The notes beneath the pieces were generated by a model that saw only the letters and a list, made by a program, of their open reading frames with translations, searched no databases and was not told the origin of the DNA. Made by a program: the position numbers and the translations under genes. Of a stretch of DNA of 5,514 nucleotides, positions 1-4,770 are shown piece by piece (the stretch's first letter is position 1; each line of letters starts with the position of its first letter). The DNA lies in assembly GCA_934183185.1 (NCBI GenBank), contig CAKPSO010000044.1:1-5514 (forward strand), given 5' to 3'. Source of the DNA: an uncultured Bacilli bacterium. GTDB taxonomy: Bacteria > Bacillota_I > Bacilli_A > RF39 > UBA660.

Positions 1-9
1 TTTATTACT

Positions 10-26
10 ACTCGAAAAGTTCGAGT
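10..26 (-). terminator. Small hairpin just downstream of ssrA, possible weak terminator
   Basis: A 7-bp perfect inverted repeat (ACTCGAA / TTCGAGT) with a 3-nt loop begins 13 nt after the tmRNA 3' end. Read on the minus strand it is followed by AGTAGTAATAAA, which lacks the U-run of a typical intrinsic terminator; on the plus strand it is followed only by TTT. It may be a weak terminator or a 3'-processing hairpin for the tmRNA precursor. The window ends here, so a better terminator may lie beyond it. Confidence 0.35.
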
Positions 27-38
27 TTCCTATCAATC

Positions 39-390
39 TGGTGGAGCTGAGGAGAATCGAACTCCTGTCCAAAACTAGATCATCAGGAATATCTACAAGT
101 TTAGTTAACTAAACAATCTCACTATATTAAAAACCAGTTAACAAGTGTTAATATAGCCAGTCTATAAAATTCATTACTACTATAGACATTATAGTAATAT
201 AACCTGCTAAAATCGAGCCTTCTAAAAAATTCACAGGTAAAATTTAATAGAAAGCGCTACGCTATATTGCTAATTAAGCAGCGTAAGCCATTGAATAATT
301 GTTTCCAGTTATATTTAACTGATGCATTTAAAGATTGCCATCTACTTGCAATTCCTGCTCCACTAATCCTGTCGAAACCTGAACAGCCCC
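39..390 (-). ncRNA. ssrA: tmRNA (transfer-messenger RNA, one-piece)
   Basis: This 352-nt RNA is charged with alanine, enters ribosomes stalled on nonstop mRNA with SmpB, and supplies a short ORF that tags the nascent peptide for proteolysis. The 5' end GGGGCTG pairs with CAGCTCC near the 3' end as a 7-bp acceptor stem containing the G3-U wobble pair that alanyl-tRNA synthetase recognises; the discriminator A and CCA are encoded. The conserved GGTTTCGACAGG follows the 5' end. The T arm is AGGAG-TTCGATT-CTCCT. Three H-type pseudoknots can be drawn after the tag. PK2 has stems 248-254/218-224 and 234-238/202-206. PK3 has stems 181-187/160-166 and 173-179/192-198. PK4 has stems 148-156/122-130 and 136-142/104-110. 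PK1, upstream of the tag, is less clear (ATTGC/GCAAT plus GATG/CATC). It follows smpB and an exonuclease-like gene and has its own promoter. The mature 5' end is presumably made by RNase P. Confidence 0.97.
274..306 (-). other. tmRNA tag-peptide reading frame, (A)GNNYSMAYAA-stop
   Basis: The resume codon is inferred to be GGA at 304-306 because it directly follows TAACT, the same context I recall in Bacillus-type tmRNAs (TAACT-GGC) and similar to TAGTC-GCA in E. coli. Reading on gives GGA AAC AAT TAT TCA ATG GCT TAC GCT GCT TAA, i.e. G-N-N-Y-S-M-A-Y-A-A, preceded in the product by the alanine carried on tmRNA. Most bacterial tags end in ALAA or LAA; this one ends in AYAA. A perfect 6-bp hairpin (CAGTTA-AATA-TAACTG) sits immediately upstream and overlaps the resume codon. 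Confidence 0.85.
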
Positions 391-400
391 ATGTGTTCAG

Positions 401-429
401 ATTATAACATAATTAATTATACTTTTCAA
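401..429 (-). promoter_or_regulatory. Sigma-A-type promoter of ssrA
   Basis: On the minus strand the -35 is TTGAAA (424-429), the spacer is 17 bp and the -10 is TATAAT (401-406), preceded by TG one base upstream to give an extended -10 (TGTTATAAT). Ten bases separate the -10 from the mature tmRNA 5' end, so transcription probably starts a few bases before it and leaves a short leader. The -35 begins 4 bp past the stop codon of the upstream gene, so ssrA can be transcribed independently of the rnr operon. It is the best promoter match in the window. Confidence 0.88.
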
Positions 430-433
430 GCAA

Positions 434-889
434 TCAATTAACATTGCTTCGATAAATCAAAGCTTCATATATTAAATCAACTATGTAATTACTAGGCTCT
501 AGATTGTACTTTTTAATAAGTAATTCAACAAAATCATCAGTATAATCCATATCAAAAACACTAGCTATAGATACTTTATCATTTAAAAGAGTAGCTAAAA
601 AATTATTAGTATACTTGTTATCAAAAATATAAACAGGTAAATCTTCTGACCATTCACTAAATTTATTAAGTAATTCTCCAGTTGAATTTAAATAAGTAAA
701 ACTATCCTGATCATAAGAAATAAGTTTTAGTATATCCTTATTTGTAACTAAATCATAATTCAAACGATAATCAAATCTGTCAATAAGTTTAAGGCCATCC
801 AATTTCAAAGCAGATATTTGAACCAAATTACCCTTATCTGGTGATATAGCCTCTGGTATTATTTCAACAATCACATATTTTCCTTCCAT
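434..889 (-). CDS. Small DEDDh exonuclease-like protein, catalytic residues apparently lost
   Basis: No close family is recognised with certainty. The 151-residue layout follows DnaQ/PolC-type 3'-5' exonucleases. An N-terminal strand (YVIVEI, residues 5-10) is followed by an ISPDKGNLVQISALKLDG stretch where active enzymes have LSP...EIIQIGAVK. A middle segment ends in WSEDLPVYIFDNKYTNNFL (80-98), where the family has VLVAHNASFD..FL, and a C-terminal helix spans about 133-147 (SNYIVDLIYEAL). The key acidic residues are missing: DxE of motif I reads E9-x-I11, the motif II Asp aligns with T94, and the motif III His with S133 or N134, leaving at most D138. The fold may therefore be a non-catalytic binding module. 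The start is clear: AGGAG (896-900) lies 6 nt before the ATG and overlaps the smpB stop. It sits between smpB and ssrA, suggesting a link to trans-translation, but that is inference. It could also be a lineage-specific protein of another fold. Confidence 0.75.
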   Translation of the reverse strand: MEGKYVIVEIIPEAISPDKGNLVQISALKLDGLKLIDRFDYRLNYDLVTNKDILKLISYDQDSFTYLNSTGELLNKFSEWSEDLPVYIFDNKYTNNFLATLLNDKVSIASVFDMDYTDDFVELLIKKYNLEPSNYIVDLIYEALIYRSNVN

Positions 890-898
890 AAAATGCTC

Positions 899-1339
899 CT
901 AATAACCATTTTTATTAATTTTATCCATTTGCCTTTTAATATCTCTTTCCTTTATTGATTCACGTTTATCATAATCTTTCTTACCTTTACATAAACCAAG
1001 TAAAACCTTAGCCCTCCCCTTAACAAAGTATACTTTCAATGGAACTAAAGTATATCCTTCTAAACGTATCCTATCATAAAACTTAAAAATTTCTTTTTTA
1101 TGTAGAAGTAACTTTCTCGTCCTAGTCTCATTATGATTAAAAATATTACCTTCTTTATAATGAGAAATAAACATATTCAAAAGAAAGCATTCACCATTTT
1201 TAATAATAGCATAGCTATCCTTAATGTTAGCTTTGCCATCTCTAATCGACTTAATTTCAGTACCAGTCAACACAATACCACACTCAAGTTCATCCTCGAT
1301 AAAATATTCATGCCTAGCTACACGATTTAATATTTCCAC
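899..1339 (-). CDS. smpB: SsrA-binding protein SmpB
   Basis: SmpB binds the tRNA-like domain of tmRNA, mimics the missing anticodon arm in the ribosomal A site, and is required for trans-translation. Family signatures are NRVARHEYFIED, GIVLTGTEIKSIR, DSYAIIKNGE, GNIFNHNETRTRKLLLHKKEI, VPLKVYF..GRAKV, and the C-terminal GKKDYDKRESIKERDIKRQ, whose basic tail enters the mRNA channel. Length (146 codons) is typical. An upstream in-frame ATG at 1349-1351 would add four residues (MVIS), but it lies inside a strong Shine-Dalgarno match; the GTG at 1337-1339 has ideal spacing behind GGTGAT and matches the rnr start context. With that start there are 5 nt between the upstream TGA and smpB; with the ATG the genes overlap by 7 nt. 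The downstream exonuclease-like gene starts 9 nt after the TAG stop, so this is an operon member. Identity is very secure; only the start is open. Confidence 0.96.
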   Translation of the reverse strand: MEILNRVARHEYFIEDELECGIVLTGTEIKSIRDGKANIKDSYAIIKNGECFLLNMFISHYKEGNIFNHNETRTRKLLLHKKEIFKFYDRIRLEGYTLVPLKVYFVKGRAKVLLGLCKGKKDYDKRESIKERDIKRQMDKINKNGY

Positions 1340-1343
1340 AGAT

Positions 1344-1358
1344 ATCACCATCTTTCTA
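1344..1358 (-). promoter_or_regulatory. Extended Shine-Dalgarno site that decides the smpB start
   Basis: The minus strand reads TAGAAAGATGGTGAT. It aligns without gaps to TAGAAAGGAGGTGAT, the complement of a Bacillus-type 16S rRNA 3' end, at 13 of 15 positions. It lies within the last codons and stop of the upstream CapA-like gene and ends 4 nt before the GTG at 1339. The ATG at 1351 lies inside the match and could not be started from it. Confidence 0.6.
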
Positions 1359-2487
1359 TATCAGGCTGCATACTTAACACAATATTCATATATTTATTAT
1401 AATACATTTGATAATTTAGTAAAATAGAATCATTTAAATTTTGATACGGATATACCTTAAAATTTTTTCTATATCCATTAATAGTATCACTGCTAGTATA
1501 AGTAAGACCAGCCTTAATATTCTCTAAAAAAATTTCACTATTATCTTTAATAATATCCAAAGAAACCATTAATCCCGTTAAACGATCAATTCCTCTTTGA
1601 GCAGATAGAAAATTACCTAATGAATAAATAACTAAGGTATTACCAATATAATCAATAGGTTCAACTACATGTGGATGTTCGCCAATAATAATATTAACAC
1701 CTAAATTAGATAAATAATTAGCCATTTCCCTTTGCCTATCAGTAATACTAAAAGAATACTCTTCACCCCAATGCATAGAAACAATAATTACATCAGTTTT
1801 ATCTCTAATACTATCTATATCTTTCTTTACTTGTTCTTCTGAATAAACATTGACTAAATATTCTTTTCCGCTAGGAATACTAATACCATTAGTAGAATCA
1901 GTATAAGCTAAGAAAACATATTTTATACCATTTTTCTCATAAATAGGAATATCATTCCTACTATCCCAAGATGAATAAGAGCCAGAAGTTACTACATATT
2001 TTTTATTTAACCAATACAAGTTTGAATTTAAAATTGCCTGTTCTCCTCTATCTAAAGTATGATTATTAGCTAAAGAAACTAAATTAAAACCAGTTTCAAC
2101 AAAAGCATCACCAACTTCATAAGGTGAATTAAAACATGGGTAAGTCGATAATCCAAGCTCACTCCCACCAAGAATTGTTTCTTGATTATAAAAAGCCAAA
2201 TCATAATTAGACACCCACGAAAACTCACTTAGCATAGAAGTAAAATCATACTTATTATCATCAACACTCGCATCAGCATAAACTGCACTATGAATTAATG
2301 CATCTCCAACCATAAACAAAGAAATTTTATTTGCTTGAACTGGTTTTCTTTCTTCCTTAATATAATTTTTATCCACATCAATATGCAAAACTGATTTATA
2401 AGAAATATGGTATATAATCAATAAAGTTAACTCAATAGCCAGTAAAAATAAACTTATAATATAAATATTAACTACCTTTTTCTTCAT
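1345..2487 (-). CDS. Membrane-anchored CapA/PGA_cap-family protein (metallophosphatase-like fold)
   Basis: This 380-residue protein has a short basic N-terminus (MKKK) and one hydrophobic segment (about residues 7-30) that should act as a signal anchor, placing the rest outside the membrane. The outer domain carries the CapA/PgsA (PGA_cap) motifs in order: GDALIH (61-66), NQET (101-104), LANNHTLDRG (139-148), MHWGEEY (238-244), GEHPHVVEPI (269-278) and YSLGNF (288-293). The Asp, Asn and His residues are those expected at the metal site of the calcineurin-like fold. Family members include the CapA/PgsA subunit of poly-gamma-glutamate synthesis, but no capB/capC-type partners are visible, so poly-glutamate export should not be assumed; a cell-envelope hydrolase role is as likely. 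Its ATG follows the rnr TAG after 1 nt and has no good Shine-Dalgarno site, suggesting translational coupling to rnr. It separates rnr from smpB, which are often adjacent in Firmicutes. Length is normal and all motifs are intact. Confidence 0.9.
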   Translation of the reverse strand: MKKKVVNIYIISLFLLAIELTLLIIYHISYKSVLHIDVDKNYIKEERKPVQANKISLFMVGDALIHSAVYADASVDDNKYDFTSMLSEFSWVSNYDLAFYNQETILGGSELGLSTYPCFNSPYEVGDAFVETGFNLVSLANNHTLDRGEQAILNSNLYWLNKKYVVTSGSYSSWDSRNDIPIYEKNGIKYVFLAYTDSTNGISIPSGKEYLVNVYSEEQVKKDIDSIRDKTDVIIVSMHWGEEYSFSITDRQREMANYLSNLGVNIIIGEHPHVVEPIDYIGNTLVIYSLGNFLSAQRGIDRLTGLMVSLDIIKDNSEIFLENIKAGLTYTSSDTINGYRKNFKVYPYQNLNDSILLNYQMYYNKYMNIVLSMQPDIERW

Positions 2488-2488
2488 A

Positions 2489-4633
2489 CTATATTATTTC
2501 CACATCACTAGACTCAGAATCATCATTAACCTTATTTTTTTCATTAATTATCATAAAATCTATAGTTTCTTCCTCTTTAGAAGCAGCAATTACCTTAACA
2601 GTTACTCTATCACCCATTCTATATACAACATGACTCTTTTCACCCTCAGCAGTCAAAGTTCTATCATTGAAATGAAAATAATCCTTCATATCTTCAAAAC
2701 GACACATACCCTCCACTAAATTGTATAACTGAATAAACATTCCAAAATTAGTAATACTACAAATCATACCTTCAAATTTTTCTCCAATATGATCCTCCAT
2801 ATACTCAGCCATTTTCATATCTTCAACTTCACGTTCACAACTAATAGATGCTCTTTCACGACTAGAAGAATTTTCACTAATAAAAGCTAAACGATGTTCC
2901 CAATTTTGAATATTCTCATTACTCAAATTAGGATGAAAAACATAATCTTTAAGTAATCTATGTACTGTAGTATCTGGATATCTACGTATTGGAGAAGTAA
3001 AATGTGTATAAATTTGACTAGCTAATCCAAAATGTCCTACGTTATTTGAACTATAAACTGCTTTCTTCATATTACGCAATAATAAACTAGATAATATTTT
3101 GAATTCTTTCTTATCCTTTAAAAACTCTAATAATCCCTGTATACTCTTAGGACTTAAATCTTTGATATTACCTTTATAATTGTATCCAAGACTACCAATA
3201 TAACTTAAGAATTCTCTAATCTTGTCCTCTTTTGGTTTCTCATGAATACGATATATACCAGGTAAATCTAAATAGAAAATATGTGAAGCAACACATTCAT
3301 TAGCTATAATCATAAAATCTTCAATTAGATTTTCACCTGTACCACGTTCCCTAAGCTTAATATCTATAGGATGGCACTTTTCATCTACTATAATTTTTGC
3401 TTCATCTACATCAAAGTCTAAGTATCCTCTTTCTACTTTCTTTTTTCTAAGTATTTTAGCTAATTCTTCCATCTGAATTAATGTATCAGCAAATTCTTCA
3501 TATCCCTCAGGAATAATATTTTTTTCTAAAATAGAATTAACATTAGTATAAGTCATTTTTTTGCGTGATCTAATAACACTCTCTCTTAGATCATAATTAA
3601 CTATTTTAGCATTATTATCTATTTCCATAATACAAGAAACAGCCAATCTATCAACACCTTCATTCAATGAACATATACCATTAGATAATTGATGAGGTAG
3701 CATTGGGATAACACGATCTACTAAATATACACTAGTTCCTCTAGTCATAGCATCAACATCAAGTGGACTATCCTGTTTTACATAATAACTAACATCTGCT
3801 ATATGAACTCCTAATTTATAATTACCATTTTTTAATTTAGTCAATGAAATAGCGTCATCTATATCTTTAGTATCAGCTCCATCAATAGTAAATATTATTT
3901 CATCACGTAAATCAAGTCTTCCTTCCATTTCTTTTGGTTCAACATGATCAGGAATAGTCTTTAGTTGTTGTATAACTTCTTCAGGAAATTTATCTTCAAT
4001 ATCATACTTACGAGCAATAGATAGGATATCAACACCAGGATCATCTTTATGTCCCAAAACTTCTATTATCTCAGCTATATATACATGATCAGTCTTTTGT
4101 TCAAGTATCTTAGCTACTACTTTACTACCATCAACTGCCCCATGAGCATTCTCATTAGGAATCAAAACTTTTATCTTTAACTTATCTTCATCAGGAATGA
4201 CAGTATATTCTCCATGATTATTTATAAATTCTCCTACTACTTTATTTAAATCCCTATTAATTATTTTTAATACTCTACCCTCTAGTTTATTGCCATCTTT
4301 TCTACCTGTTACTTCAGCTATAACTGTATCACCATGAATAGCACCATTTAGGTTATCAGCTGATATAAAGATATCTTCATCGTCAATTAAATCAACAAAT
4401 CCAAAACCTTTACGATTAATAGAAATTTTCCCCTTCTTTAAAGGACTACGATCAAATAACATATAACGCCCCTTATTAGAACAATAAATATCATAATTTT
4501 CAGACATTCTGTTAAGAGTATCAACAACTTCTAAATATTGAGAATCACTAGTCATACCCAATTCTTGACTAATTTCAACTGCTGATAGTGCTTTATTTCT
4601 TCTACCTAATAGACTTAATATTTTATCTTCCAT
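2489..4633 (-). CDS. rnr: Ribonuclease R (3'-5' exoribonuclease, RNB family)
   Basis: RNase R degrades structured RNA processively from the 3' end and removes nonstop mRNA released by trans-translation. Numbering from the ATG at 4633 (714 residues), the order is an N-terminal winged-helix region (about 1-65), a cold-shock domain (KGKISINRKGFGFVD, 67-81), a second cold-shock domain (about 130-200), an RNB catalytic domain (about 238-565) and an S1 domain (about 616-697). The active-site motif TIDGADTKDIDDAI holds D251, D257, D259 and D260; TSPIRRYPD (546-554) supplies the conserved arginines. The C-terminal tail is short and acidic (NDDSESSDVEII) rather than lysine-rich as in E. coli RNase R. 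A TTG start 12 nt upstream (4645) is possible, but the ATG is preferred because GGTGAT lies 4 nt before it. The gene is first in its operon, just downstream of a promoter, and is followed after 1 nt by the CapA-like gene. Confidence 0.97.
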   Translation of the reverse strand: MEDKILSLLGRRNKALSAVEISQELGMTSDSQYLEVVDTLNRMSENYDIYCSNKGRYMLFDRSPLKKGKISINRKGFGFVDLIDDEDIFISADNLNGAIHGDTVIAEVTGRKDGNKLEGRVLKIINRDLNKVVGEFINNHGEYTVIPDEDKLKIKVLIPNENAHGAVDGSKVVAKILEQKTDHVYIAEIIEVLGHKDDPGVDILSIARKYDIEDKFPEEVIQQLKTIPDHVEPKEMEGRLDLRDEIIFTIDGADTKDIDDAISLTKLKNGNYKLGVHIADVSYYVKQDSPLDVDAMTRGTSVYLVDRVIPMLPHQLSNGICSLNEGVDRLAVSCIMEIDNNAKIVNYDLRESVIRSRKKMTYTNVNSILEKNIIPEGYEEFADTLIQMEELAKILRKKKVERGYLDFDVDEAKIIVDEKCHPIDIKLRERGTGENLIEDFMIIANECVASHIFYLDLPGIYRIHEKPKEDKIREFLSYIGSLGYNYKGNIKDLSPKSIQGLLEFLKDKKEFKILSSLLLRNMKKAVYSSNNVGHFGLASQIYTHFTSPIRRYPDTTVHRLLKDYVFHPNLSNENIQNWEHRLAFISENSSSRERASISCEREVEDMKMAEYMEDHIGEKFEGMICSITNFGMFIQLYNLVEGMCRFEDMKDYFHFNDRTLTAEGEKSHVVYRMGDRVTVKVIAASKEEETIDFMIINEKNKVNDDSESSDVEII

Positions 4634-4637
4634 TGAT

Positions 4638-4643
4638 ATCACC
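4638..4643 (-). promoter_or_regulatory. Ribosome binding site of rnr, GGTGAT type
   Basis: The minus strand reads GGTGATATCAATGG. GGTGAT matches the 3' half of the complement of the 16S rRNA tail (AGGAGGTGAT) and ends 4 nt before the ATG. TAGAAAG, the other half of that complement, lies 4 nt upstream of GGTGAT. The same GGTGATATC-N-start layout precedes the GTG of smpB, which supports the shorter start of both genes. Confidence 0.55.
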
Positions 4644-4659
4644 AATACTTTCTACTTAT

Positions 4660-4688
4660 ATTATAGGCTAAAGTCAATTTTTTAACAA
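4660..4688 (-). promoter_or_regulatory. Sigma-A-type promoter of the rnr operon
   Basis: The minus strand has TATAAT (4660-4665), a 17-bp spacer, and TTGTTA (4683-4688), a 4-of-6 match to the -35 consensus. Transcription would start near 4653, giving a leader of only about 20 nt that holds the ribosome binding site. A better-looking TTGACT lies only 6 bp from the -10 and cannot pair with it. The promoter lies between the terminator of the preceding gene and rnr, as expected for a new transcription unit. Confidence 0.72.
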
Positions 4689-4720
4689 CTAAAATAAAAT
4701 ATATGAACTAATGTTTACAG

Positions 4721-4760
4721 TAAAAAGAAAAAAATAACTGAACAACACATATTCAGTTAT
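4721..4760 (-). terminator. Strong intrinsic terminator of the surface-protein gene
   Basis: A perfect 9-bp stem, ATAACTGAA / TTCAGTTAT (4752-4760 with 4734-4742), with a 9-nt loop, is followed on the minus strand by TTTTTTTCTTTTT. It begins 10 bp after the stop codon at 4771-4773 and insulates the rnr operon from the upstream gene. The T-rich tail is on the minus-strand side only, so it works in that direction. Confidence 0.92.
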
Positions 4761-4770
4761 CTATATTTAA

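Noticed and set aside
99..114. Perfect 16-bp palindrome GTTTAGTTAACTAAAC, a possible operator
   Set aside because: It lies inside the tmRNA and its arm pairs with the loop at 136-142 to form PK4, which explains it.
39..120. A tRNA-Ala-like 3' end (T arm plus CCA)
   Set aside because: The matching 5' acceptor half is about 350 nt away with GGTTTCGACAGG, so this is the tRNA-like domain of tmRNA, not a separate tRNA.
434..1347. Mycoplasma-type code (TGA read as Trp)
   Set aside because: TGA ends the genes at 434 and 1345 at sensible lengths, Trp is encoded by TGG, and no in-frame TGA occurs within any gene, so the standard bacterial code fits.
1133..1427. Two overlapping plus-strand open frames of about 65 residues
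   Set aside because: They lie antisense to smpB and the start of the smpB/CapA-like junction, lack ribosome binding sites and have low-complexity composition; they are shadows of the real genes.
4671..4676. TTGACT as the -35 of rnr
   Set aside because: It is a better consensus match than TTGTTA, but only 6 bp from TATAAT, and no acceptable -10 lies 16-18 bp downstream.
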